Shown: positions 34,624-45,053 of the stretch, in pieces | Numbering within the stretch: position 1 is the first letter of the stretch | Layout of the letters: every line of letters begins with the position of its first letter | Assembly: GCA_025506515.1 (NCBI GenBank) | Contig: CM046442.1 | Span: 106,607,117 to 106,671,116 of the forward strand | Direction of reading: 5' to 3' | Length of the DNA stretch: 64,000 nucleotides | Source of the DNA: Flaveria trinervia | Lineage: Eukaryota; Streptophyta; Magnoliopsida; Asterales; Asteraceae | Notes under the pieces: generated by a model | Databases searched by the model: none | What the model saw: the letters and a program-made list of their open reading frames with translations, nothing else | What the model was told of the DNA's origin: nothing | Program-made: the position numbers and the translations under genes

Positions 34624-37600
34624 TTACTTCCCAAATATGAGTCTGTAAGACTCCCTTGTATAGGCCTCAATGAAGGTTACTTGTTCCTCCATGGTAAGCT
34701 CTTCTGCTTCTCCTTCAAAGAGTGATTCTGGCCCATAGTACTCAGAGAGGTATTTGACATGCTTCCTATTTTTTAGCTCCATAGTTGTTATGATTCTATA
34801 TGCGAATTCATCTAGGTGAATACCCTCTAAGAACAACTGGAGCTCATTCTTTCTAACTTCCTCAAGCCTCCTATGCACTAACCCCTTTTTCACCACTTTA
34901 TTCTCCAGCATCTTTTGTGGGGTCAGTTTAGCTTTATAGGCTTTCTTGAAGTCATCTAGGATCTCCCAAGGTGATACTACAAAGGCCAGTGAGATCACTT
35001 CATCTACAGTCTTCTTTAGTTGGCCAATGTATCTCTGTGGAATATTTTTCTTTTGAATCCTATGAGACACCCTGGGATCAGGCCAAATCCTCATTCTCTC
35101 TTTTTTATATTGAAAGGTGTGTCTGAGAGTGTATAATCTCTGAGCATGTTTCTTCATATTGATGATTGAAGATGTGGCAGCATATGCTTTGTCGACTCTT
35201 CTTAACAATTCCTCATCATGTTGTTTGTGAAGCTCTTCTTCTTCTAACTTCACTTTCACAATTTGTCTTTGAGATTCAGAAGTAATTGTTGGAGGGTGAC
35301 TTATGGCCTTAGGCAATTGTAGAACAGCTGAGATTGGCAGCCTATCTTCATCTTTATCATTATCTTCTTCTTCCTCTTCTAGCCTCAGTACCCTTCTCTT
35401 CCTCTTTTGGGGTACATCATCGGCTATTGGTTTTGTGGGTAACGGAATTGGTTTAGTGGGTTGTGGTTGTGGTGGTTTTGGTGTGGGAATTTTGACAGGC
35501 TGTTCTAGCATTTTGGATGTAAGTGAGGCTTTAGATTGTTTTACCAGTTCAGACCTGCTCCCAGCACCAGCTTTATTCAAGGCTTCAATGACCAGCCCTT
35601 TTGGTATATACTTCAGACGAACAGATCTTGGTGGTTATTGCCAAGATGTTATCCCTGGACCATGACTTGATTTCAATCAATGATCTTCCAAGATATTTAG
35701 CTATGAACCTGATCATGATTTCCAATCTCTCCCTTTCCAACACACTATAACCAGCCCATTGTGATTGTATCTCTTCTATTTCCAGCCTTCTGATCTTAGA
35801 GTCTAATGTGGCTGTGTCATGACCATGTCTAAATAGCTGATCTATAATTTTATCCATTGATCTGCTATGAGCTTCATCATTATCTTTAACAAGGTCTACT
35901 AATGATTTTTCTTCTTCAGCTCTTGACTCAGTACTTTTCTTTCTTTTATAGGTGATCAACTGTTCTGAGATCAGTTCTTTCTCAACCTCCTTCTCTTTCT
36001 CAGGCTCTTTCTCTTTTTCAGGCTCTTTCTCAGCATCAACTCTCTTTCTTTTCTTGTCTTTCACTACCTTAGACTTTGCAGTCTCCCCTTTTTGGTTGCA
36101 TTGGAATCAAGGGTTTGGAAGGCAGAAAGAGATTTATGAACAACATCATCAATGAGTGTTTGCAGATTTGAGGGAATCCTCTCATCAATGGCTTTATGCA
36201 CTATGTCATTGATGATGGGAGTGATGAGAGGTAAGGAGTTTTGAAAGATAGCAACCATCTGCTTAGAGGGTTCTGTCCCTGAGAGGTGGTGCTAAAAACA
36301 GAGGCTGGTGGCTCAGTTATGTGTGTAGGCTCAGTGTTTGGGAAACCTTCAATTGAAGGTGCCATTTGTGGGGTTTGTGGGGTAGATGGTCTTTGATCCT
36401 GAGACATTTTGGCAAGCAGCTCTTTGAGTCTGCTCACCTCATTCTCTAGGATGGTATTGTGGGCTAGAACATCATAGAAAAAGCCCAGGTCATCATTAGT
36501 TTGTGCTGAATCACCTGACCTCCTGATTGAATCAGGATGTACATGTTGTGAGTGTAGATCAGTAGTAGCATGTGCCCCTTGTTCTTGGTACTGGGGACTT
36601 CCTGCCTCAGGACTATGTCCTTCATTGGCAGTTGCCTCTGGTGAGGTCTTATGGATGGTACCAACTTCATCCTGATCATTTGCTGAAGCAAGAGAAGTGG
36701 CAGCCTCACCAGATGTTCGAATCTCCGTTTCTACACTTAGAGATGGAACAATGTAACCCTGTGCTGGGGGTTAGCAGAAGCATTTGGATCCCCCCCCCTC
36801 AATTGTTAAGGCTATCCCAGTTTTGATTGGTATTTGGGGAGGGGGTGAGGAATGCAACTGAGTCAGCACTTTTGCAACTATTATGGTAGGACTTTGGGGG
36901 GCGGTTGCAGTGGGAGATGGTGTGAAAGCAGTATGCACCCAGGGAGAGTGTGCGTTTCAATGGCAACCTCCTCAAATGAGGAAGGTTCCAGATGTATAGG
37001 TGCCCCATATGTGGTTGCTACAGGCTCCTGTTGAGAGGAAGCCTGAGCGGTTGAGGGTGGGTGAGTACTTGTATCTACTGGGGGGTTATGGCTAGTAGAT
37101 ATATCCTGCGTTTGTAGTGCAGGTGCATCCTCAGGGGACTCATCTCCCTGAGCAGCCTTTTTGGGTTCTTGTGTTTGGGTTTGGTGGGGACTTTGGATTT
37201 GGAGGTGGTGGCTGTGGGTTCCAGCTACGTGGTTTTCGCAGCTTGGCAGCCTGTTTGAGTGACTGGTCTGAGTTGTGCCTGGAGTATACTTCAAGCAATA
37301 CAGCCATGGCAGGGACTCCAAGGCCAACAAGTCCCTCAGTTTTCAGCTGGTTCTCTATAATGGCCATTATGACCGAGGATATAATATCCATCGGTTAGCA
37401 ATAGGTTTTGAGACCATATCCTTAAGTTCAAGAAATATTATTTCAGAAAAATTTAAGTTTTGTTGCTCAAGGATAGAGAAGAATACCTGCTGCCACCTGG
37501 TTGACATTTGATCCCAAGACGAAATCTTAGGCTAAGGCTAGGCAGACATTCACCATATGAAAAATAAGGCGTTCTGCGTCATGGAAATGCCTCTTTAGGA

Positions 37601-37973
37601 TGGTAGAAGTGCCGAGGTTACCCTGGTATCCATGTTGGGCAAAGGATACATCAGTGGTGCCCTTTGAATATCCAGCGGGGAAGGTGGCATCATCCAGTTG
37701 TAGGGTTTGGCGAAGGATTGCCGGAGTGATGACCACCTTACGGCAGTTGACGAACGACTGGAGAGACTCGGTGTCATTCTCCCCGGTGGTAAGGGTGACA
37801 TTCGTCCAGAACTGATTTAGGGATTCGGCATAAATGGTAGGATTGATAAGGAAGGCCGTTTTGTATGGAGAATGGACCATTAGATCAATGGCAGTATCGA
37901 ACTTCGTCTAGAAGGGTGATTTGGTAAGGTAGGCAACACAGTTGTGTCTTCGTTTAAGCTGCATGGTCGCCAT
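34624..37973 (-). pseudogene. A2 accessory (envelope-position) gene, broken but with long readable stretches
   Basis: Start at the ATG at 37973 (MATMQLKRRHNCVAYL), 68 bases after a TATA box; an in-frame TAG follows at about codon 22. The N-terminal domain (37527-37880) has NPTIYAESLNQFW, ILRQTLQLDDATF and HDAERLIFHMVN. It aligns in pattern (P-x-IY, six residues, FW) with the B1 accessory N-terminus. Then VGLGVPAMAVLLEVYSRHN (37260-37360), Pro/Gln/Ser/Thr-rich linkers (36200-37330), a KEPEKE repeat and coil (35585-36064), a basic KRKRR patch followed by EEEEEDNDKDED, and a 318-residue C-terminal piece (34624-35580) with WPDPRVSHRIQ and SPWEILDDFKKAYKAKL. No clear signal peptide or membrane span. 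Function unknown; a nuclear or RNA/DNA-binding role is as plausible as an envelope one. Confidence 0.8.
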
Positions 37974-38644
37974 TAATGGGAGAGAAGGTTCGGAGTTTTT
38001 GAACGTTAGGTTTGAGATGATGAAGCTCTGTAGGATTAGGTATTTATAGGGTAAGGGTTATGAAACGACTGAAGGGTTTGGTGTTAATCATCAGTTGTTT
38101 TAAATGACTGATGACATGGTATTAACCTTCAGAGGTTGAAACAATTGAAGTCTTGGTTTTAGGCATCAGTAGTTATAAAACTACTGAAAACCATGGTTTT
38201 GGCTTCAGATGTTAGAAACAACTGAGAACTTGGTGTTAGTCATCAGTAGTTATGAAACTACTGAAGACGTGGTTTTGTCATCAGTTGTTGTAAACGACTG
38301 AAGACTTGGTGTTAGTCATCAGTAGTTGTGAAACTACTGAAGACATTGGTTTTGCTTCAGTTGTTTAAGATGAAACAGCAGTTTTAGAAACAACTGAAGA
38401 GAAAATTCTCGTCAGTAGTTTTCGTCAATTCTTAGCTTTTCAGCTGTTTCATATTGTCCTCAACACTTACTCATCAGTCTTTTTGGCTGTTTTCAGTTGT
38501 TTCATAAGACAACAGTACTTATCTGTTTTTACTAACATCAGTAGTTATAACTACATCAGTAGTTTGTAACAGAATCAGTACTTATTTGTGATGTTTACTA
38601 ATGATCATCAGTACTTGTTTACTGAGATCATCAGTAGTTGTCAC
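37974..38644 (-). promoter_or_regulatory. A2 pol-accessory spacer: hairpin array and TATA box
   Basis: After the pol stop, on the minus strand, come tandem hairpin units roughly every 50 bases (about 38080-38400), for example CAGTAGTT-ATGA-AACTACTG with perfect 8-bp arms. They are followed by TATAAATA (38041-38048), a short pyrimidine-containing leader and the accessory ATG (37973). The palindromes are the motif of the family-A LTR. A candidate internal promoter, also seen in A1. Confidence 0.5.
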
Positions 38645-39295
38645 TTATTCTAGCTGCAGCATACCAAGCCTTAACACAATGTTTTGGAAAGTTGAACTAT
38701 CCAAAGGCTTAGTAAAAATGTCTGCAAGCTTATCAGCACTAGGCACAAACTTTGGATCAATCAAACCTTTTTCAAAACAGTCCCTAATAAAATGGTGTCT
38801 GATCTCTATATGTTTGGTCCTAGAGTGATGGATAGGATTCTTGACAATGCAAAGAGCTGAAGCACTGTCCATTAATAATGGAGTCTTAGTCTCTGTAATG
38901 CCATAATCCAAAAGTTGGTTCTGAAGCCAGAGTACCTGAGAAGTACAGCTTGCAGCAGCAATGTACTTTGCTTCAGCAGTGGATGTAGCAACAGATGTTT
39001 GTTTCTTACTCTGCCAAGAAATCAAACATTTGCCTAGGAATTGACATCCACCAGAAGTTGACTTTTTGGTTAACTTACACCCTGCATAGTCACTATCAGA
39101 AAAAGCAACTAATTTGCAAGAGTGTCCAGTGGAATACCATAAACCTAGAGATTGTGTACTTTGCAGATATCTAAAGATCCTCTTGACTGCAATCAAATGA
39201 GACTCTTTAGAAGCAGCCTGAAATCTAGCACAAACACAAGTTGCAAACATGATATCTGGTCTAAAAGCTGTTAAATACATCAAGGACCCAATCAT
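38645..39295 (-). pseudogene. A2 RNase H (end of pol)
   Basis: 216 readable residues: MIGSLMYLTAFRPDIMFA (end of the RT connection), FSDSDYAGCKLTKKSTSGG (catalytic Asp), ATSTAEAKYIAA (catalytic Glu kept, the second Glu of the usual AEAEY is Lys), MDSASALCIVKN and KHIEIRHHFIRDCFEKG, ending ADIFTKPLD...GMLQLE and a TAA stop. This is the usual copia RNase H to its C-terminus. A frameshift and a stop (39300-39480) separate it from RT. Confidence 0.9.
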
Positions 39296-39474
39296 ACATC
39301 TGTAAAGTGTTTCATCAACAGCTTTACCTTTCTGATCTGCATCCAGTTATGTGGTGTTGCACATGGGAGTAGAACAGGGCTTACAATTTTGTAAATCAAA
39401 CTTATTACAAAGATCTTTTGTATATTTTGACTGATGAATAAATGTTCCATCAGCCTTTTGTTTGATTTGCAAGC

Positions 39475-40119
39475 CTAAAAGAACTGTAATTCTCCCGTTG
39501 CACTCATTTCAAACTTTTGTTTCATTAAACATGTAAAATCATCACACAACTGGGGATCAGAGGATGCAAAAATAATATCATCAACATAAATTTGAACAAG
39601 TAGCTTATGCTGATCCACCTTCTTAATAAACAAAGTTTTATCTATGGAGCCTCTAGTGAAATTATTTTTAAGAAGAAAATTGGAAAGTGTTTCATACCAG
39701 GCTCTAGGAGCTTGCTTCAACCAATAAAGAGCCTTATCAAGTTTATGCACCCAATCAGGATGTTTATTATCCTCAAAACCTGGTGGTTGACACACATAAA
39801 CTTCTTCTTTTATTTTACCATATAAAAATGCACTTTTGACATCCATTTGAAAAACTTTAAGATTGTGGAATGCAGCATAGGCTAAAAACAATGTAATTGC
39901 CTCTAGTCTGGCTACAGGGGCAAAGGTTTCATCATAATCAATACCTTCTTCTTGTGAAAACCCTTGTACAACCAGTCTAGCCTTGTTCTTGACAATAAGC
40001 CCATTTTCATCAGTTTTATTCCTAAACGCCCATTTAGTGCCTATTGCACACTTACCTGGGGGTAGAGGAACCAGTTCCCACACTTGTTGCTTTTTGAACT
40101 GAAGTAGCTCAAGCTGCAT
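39475..40119 (-). pseudogene. A2 reverse transcriptase (RVT_2 type)
   Basis: 214 readable residues beginning MQLELLQFKKQQVWELVPLP and running through KARLVVQGFSQEEGIDYDETFAPVAR, FQMDVKSAFLYGKI (first catalytic Asp), GFEDNKHPDWVHKLDKALYWLKQ and LLVQIYVDDIIFASSD (catalytic Asp pair), to GELQFF. It copies element RNA into DNA inside the particle. All three aspartates are present, but ALYGLKQ, the usual form, reads ALYWLKQ, and the frame breaks directly after GELQFF. Confidence 0.92.
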
Positions 40120-40128
40120 GGCTTCAAC

Positions 40129-41571
40129 CTATCCATTGTCTCTCAAAGCAACATGATAGTTCTTTGGCTCTAGCTGACTGATGAAGAGAGCATAGAAGCA
40201 GAAGTTAGACAATTGACTTCTGGTTGAGACACCAGCATTGATATCACCAATGATTTGAGACATGGGGTGATTCTTCAGCTCTTGGTACACTATGAGATTA
40301 GTGCAAGTGTTTGTAGCCGGCTCAGCAGCAGCAGATGTTGATCCAGATTCTTGAAACCAAGTATTAGATGGCAAATCAAACGATGTAGAGGAATCAGAAA
40401 TCTCATCAGCATTTTTTGTGGATGGAGCTACTGAAGCTACAGGAACATCAAGTTTAGCAGACTCAGGCAGTTGGTCACTAAACTTGAAAAGGTGAGTACT
40501 GATATCACCATCATCATCAATACCACAGGTGGAGAACTGTTGACAGGAGCAACAGCTGAAGCCTGATAAGGAACATATTGCAGTATGTCCCAATCAAACA
40601 ACTCCACAGGGTTTTATGGAATCTTGTCCTTTGGAGATTCATTAAACTTCACATGCAAAGTCTCTTCAACTATCTTTGTTCTGTAGTTGAAGACTCTGTA
40701 TGCCTTGCAAGTAGATGAATAACCAACAAAATACCCTGCATCCACCTTAGGATCAAATTTGTGGAGTTGATCCTTTGTGTTGAGAATGAAACAAGGACAC
40801 CCAAAGGCTCTGAAAAATAAAATTAGAGGACCCAAATGATGTAGAACTTCATATGGAGTCTTCATCAACCTCTGATTTACTAAGGCTCTATTCTGCACAT
40901 AGCAAGCTGTGTTAACAGCTTCAGCCCAAAAGGTCAGTGGCAAACCAGAGTCAACCAACATGGACCTTGCAGCTTCAATTAGGGTCTTGTTCTTTCTCTC
41001 TACTACTCCATTTTGTTCTGGAGTCCTTAGGATGCTAAACTGCCTCTTTATTCCCTTTGAGATATAAAAATCATCAAGTGCATGGTTTCTGAATTCTGTT
41101 CCATTATCACATAACAGATAGGGAATACTGCTTCTCAACATACAACACAAAGTTTATAATCGTCTGAGCAGCCACATCCTTTTAATGCAAGAAGAAAGTC
41201 CATACAAATCTGGAATAATCATCCACAATTACCAGACAGTATTTCTTCTTTGCCATACTTATTAGTCTCACAAGACCAAAGATGTCCATGTGTAGTAATT
41301 GCAAGCAGACAATGGACTTAGGTTCTTCAATAGGAGGGAATGAGACTTTGTGTTGTTTTCCTTTCAAACAAGCAGTGCAGTTGTCTTCACATCTGAACTC
41401 CTTCATAGGCAATCCCCTTACTAAACCATGATGTATCAGCTGATTCAAGTTTTTAAGATTCACATGACCCAGCCTTCTATGCCATAGAATAGATTCTTGA
41501 GGAGAAGCCTTGGAAAATAGGCAAAGATGGCCTTTGAGATCTATTTTCTTGGAAAGATCTAAGGCATACAC
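40129..41571 (-). pseudogene. A2 integrase and integrase-RT linker
   Basis: Zinc region at 41182-41571: LWHRRLGHVNLKNLNQLIHH and FRCEDNCTACLKGKQ (HHCC). Core: LLHMDIFG (first Asp), LLCDNGTEFRN (second Asp, 40614-41150) and EQNGVVERKN (Glu). Then the C-terminal copia block FRAFGCPCFILN, VGYSSTCKAYRVFN and KIVEETLHVKF. The linker (40129-40593) is Ser/Thr/Ala-rich and leads to NHPMSQIIGDINAGVSTRSQ, the usual run-up to RT. Breaks lie at about 41160 and 40600. A ~29-base insertion relative to A1 lies just upstream (41591-41623). Confidence 0.9.
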
Positions 41572-41612
41572 TCTTCCTGTCCTGTTGGCCCTTAGGTGTC
41601 ACACCCCAGACG

Positions 41613-41969
41613 TTACATCAGGAGAGTGTGATCATCCAACACCTTATCAATCAAACTCAGAACTTTGGATGACAGAATCCAGCAGTTCTGACTGGTGAAA
41701 AGAGCAACATGGCCTTTATCACACATTTGACTGACACTCAAGAGATTGTATTTGAGATTCTCCACATGGTTAACATTATCAAACCTTATTTCCCCATTGG
41801 AGACAAAGCCTTTGCCAATGATGTAACCCTTAGCATCATTGCCAAAAGAGAGAAACCCCTTCTTTCCTTGAGAGTAATCATGAAGAAGAGAGTTGTTCCT
41901 TGTCATATGCATAGATCCTCTACTGTCTACATACCAGATGCTACTGTGGCATGCTGAAGAACCCTGCAA
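41613..41969 (-). pseudogene. A2 aspartic protease
   Basis: IWYVDSRGSMHMT lies in the active-site position, where A1 has DSGGS: the Gly of the catalytic Asp-Ser-Gly triad is Arg, which should abolish activity. It is followed by SLLHDYSQGKKGFLSFGNDAKGYIIGKG and NVENLKYNLLSVSQMCDKG-type sequence, typical of the copia protease domain and its junction to the GAG-pre-integrase region. The upstream end is preceded by the poorly conserved Ser/Pro-rich segment at 41981-42187. Confidence 0.87.
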
Positions 41970-41980
41970 TCATAATAAAA

Positions 41981-44844
41981 TTAGTTAGTTTTTGAGACCC
42001 AAACCTTTTTGGTTTTGGGTCTGTTCACATCAACAGATGGTAAACTAACAGATTTGTTATGAGGAACAGCCTGAGGAGATGGAGATGGTGAAGAAGAAGA
42101 ATCCTTTGGCATGGATTTTCTTCTCTGTGGTTTCAGCACAGGAGCATCTAATTGGTTAACTCTCCCCAATAGATGTTGAACCATCATAACAAGTTGTGTT
42201 GATTCTGTGATAAAGCCTTCAGCTCATTAGACACATTAGTGCTTGAGATTGATGGATTCCTATGTTGTACCATCTCCCTGTGAGCAACCTCAGCTGTTGC
42301 CTGATTAACCCCTTCCTTTTTGGATTTCTTTTTGGATTTTGGGGTTACAGGTTTTGATGTTGCTGCTACAAACTTGGTATCAAACTCAGTTTTCATTTTA
42401 TCCATTTTCTTTTTAATGTTCTCATTGTGTTTGAGTTTGGAGCCCTTTTTATACCAGCAATCATCAGTAAGATGATTGAATAAGCCACATATTTCACATG
42501 GCTTTTTCTTCATCTTAAGTTGATCATCTGTTGAAGAAGATGAAACTACTGAAGACTTATTCTTCAATAGTTTGCAATCAATACTAGCAGTTTTCTACCT
42601 TGCAGTACATGCTTTCTTGATTTCTTCTTCAGTAGTTTTCCCACCCTTTCTACTAACAGTTTTTTTCCCTTTAGTACATGCAGTAGTTTGGGTTTGTTCT
42701 CCAGGTGTTATGACTTGCTCTTTAGTACTTTCAGTACTTTGTGAAATACCACCTGGAGTGATCAACCTCTTGATCATGTGAGTGTCAGCATTTAAACCAT
42801 CAACATCAGCTGATAGGTTTTGGGAGGAATTAATGTTGACTCCAACCTCTGATGGTGTTGTATCAGATAGTAGATCACATGATGAAAAGGATTGGTTATT
42901 GCTTTCTCCATCAAATTCTACCTCTGCTCTGGGAGTAAAATTTGTAGAAGGAGCAGTGTGATTATAACCAATGCCAAACTTCACATTGGAAGCAGACTGC
43001 TTACTAAAAAGCATTTCAAAACCCTTGCAGGAATATACCCATCGATCACACTCTACCTGGGTAGCTGCAAGTGTTTCTTTGAGGTCTCTGTACTTCTCTA
43101 GAAGTACCTCTTCCTTAGCCTTATCATCAGTGATTTGACATTTAAGTTTGTAAATCACATCATTCTTATCATTAAGCACAGACTCAAATTCAGCTTTTCT
43201 TTTGGATATTATTTGTTCAAGCTCAAAGTTCTTGTTAATTAGAGCTACATTTGCTTCTCTAATAGATGCAAATGCGGCTATGCATGTTTCAGAACATAGC
43301 TTGGCTTTGGCCTCAGAGGATACCTATGATACCTGTGGTGTGGAGGCATTAGAGGATGAGATATCAGCAGACTCCAGGGCCATAAGAGCAAGGTTTCCAA
43401 AAGGATTGTCACCACCATGTTGACCAGCACCAGAAAACAGTTGTTATGACCAGACATATCATCTGGTAAACTGCTCCAGTCAATAACTCCTGGGGTGAAA
43501 AAGCTGTGTTGTTGAGGTTGAGATTGTTGATGAGATTGGGAATTGAGGCTCAGGAAGAGCAGGTGGTTGTTGAGCAATGGGTACTTGAACTTGACTGGTT
43601 TGTGGCATGTAATAGCAGGGATATTGATATGGCATTGGACCCTGAGGGACAAAATATGCAAGAGACAGAGGTTGTGAGTGATGACCAGAACTAGCAGGAT
43701 GTTGCCCTTTGTTTTGTTGAATATTACTTGGAAAAGTCACAAAGGGTGCAGAGGAGTTAGATCCAGATGATCTACACTCTCTTGCAAAGTGACCAAGCCT
43801 TTGGCATTTGTGACACCTCAACTTACTCTTGTCAAAACCAACTTTGGTTTTACCAGAAAGTCCAGGGAATTTCCTATCAGTTCGCTTATAGAACTTCTGA
43901 GATCTGATATTAATCAAGGCCATTTGGCTCAGAATATTCATCTCTTCTAAGTCATCATCAGCTATACCTTTCAAATCATCCATAATGAAGAACAAATTGT
44001 CACTATTACAGCCTGACTGACTATCAACACTCACATATGCATGATCAGAACTGTTTGAAGAGAAATCTATATGCACATCATAATTAGTTTCTGATGCAGC
44101 ATATTCTGACTCATGACCGACCAAGGCAGTGTTCCCTGGTACAAAATCTTCAGTGAGCTTTCCTGATGATGCCAGTTTCCTTTTCTGCTCTATCTCTCTT
44201 TCAAATGTAAGCAGTTTCCCATGAAGTTGGGTGAGAGATAGGCTATCCAGATTTGCATTAGAGCATAGGACAATTGTATATGTGTCCCATCTCTCAGGTA
44301 GTGATCTGAGGAATCTGTGGTTCATCTGGCTATTAATGTATTCATGTTTCACCATTTTCAGCTCAGAGATCAAACATGCAAAATGCTCAAACTGTTGAGT
44401 CAGAGTCTCACCCTTCCTATGAGCAAATGTCTCATATTGTTGGGCAAGTATTTCCCTATTGTTTGCTAAGACCTCATCAGTACCACCAAATTGTTCTTTC
44501 AGTGCCTTCCAGAGGTCATGAGCAGTTTCATGATGCATAAGCCCAGAATAGCTTACATTAGGCAGTGCCATGGCCAGAATTCCATGAGCTTTAGCATCAA
44601 TCTCAAACAATTTACGATCCTCATCAGAGTATTGTTCCTTCTTCTTCGGAACCATTTGGTTGGTTTCCGGATTGTTCACCATAGGCTTATGTGGACCATG
44701 TACCACAGATGTCCAACAACCTGAACTGTTAACAAACAGGTGATGGAGCATTCTTCATTGCCATATGTTATACTTAGTCCTAACCAGCATCGGAGGCTTG
44801 GTTGAGGAACTAGTATTGTGAGGGTCATTAGAAGGAGTAGTCAT
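41981..44844 (-). pseudogene. A2 gag
   Basis: Start at the ATG at 44844 (MTTPSNDPHN-like). An in-frame TGA (CGA to TGA in type) follows the codons for IWQ, then 423 open residues (43480-44751) cover the UBN2-type core (ALKEQFGGTDEVLANNREIL, FEHFACLISELKMVKHEYIN) and a CCHC knuckle CHKCQRLGHFAREC, then a Pro/Gln/Tyr-rich tail. After a frameshift, 42595-43179 holds a coiled region (LLEKYRDLKETLAATQVECD, FGIGYNHTAP), and 42184-42567 a second CCHC knuckle CEICGLFNHLTDDC with a Lys-rich tail. Gag forms the particle and packages RNA. Two separate knuckles is more than the single one usual in copia Gag. Confidence 0.9.
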
Positions 44845-45039
44845 ATTCAGAATTCAAACAAATTCAAGGTAAACAAAGTAAATCTAGCTCAAAACACTTA
44901 GAACCTCAAACAAAATGGCCAGAAGCAACAGAAACTTAATCTCTATAACCGATTCTTGCAAATTTGCTAATTCGATTAAACGTAGATAGCAAAAGAACAG
45001 TTTCAACGATCAATTGTTAAATCGATCAATGATTAACCA

Positions 45040-45051
45040 GCTCTGATACCA
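45040..45051 (-). other. A2 primer-binding site (Met-tRNA)
   Basis: Minus-strand TGGTATCAGAGC, two bases inside the 5' LTR, identical in site and spacing to that of A1. Confidence 0.93.
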
Positions 45052-45053
45052 TT

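Noticed and set aside
34624..35580. Envelope glycoprotein identity for the accessory gene
   Set aside because: Position fits the Sirevirus envelope-like gene, but I see no signal peptide, fusion or membrane-anchor segment, so only the neutral name is used.
35303..35665. 120-residue open frame opposite the A2 accessory gene
   Set aside because: Ser/Gly low-complexity mirror of the acidic, basic and Pro-rich segments on the other strand; no family signature.
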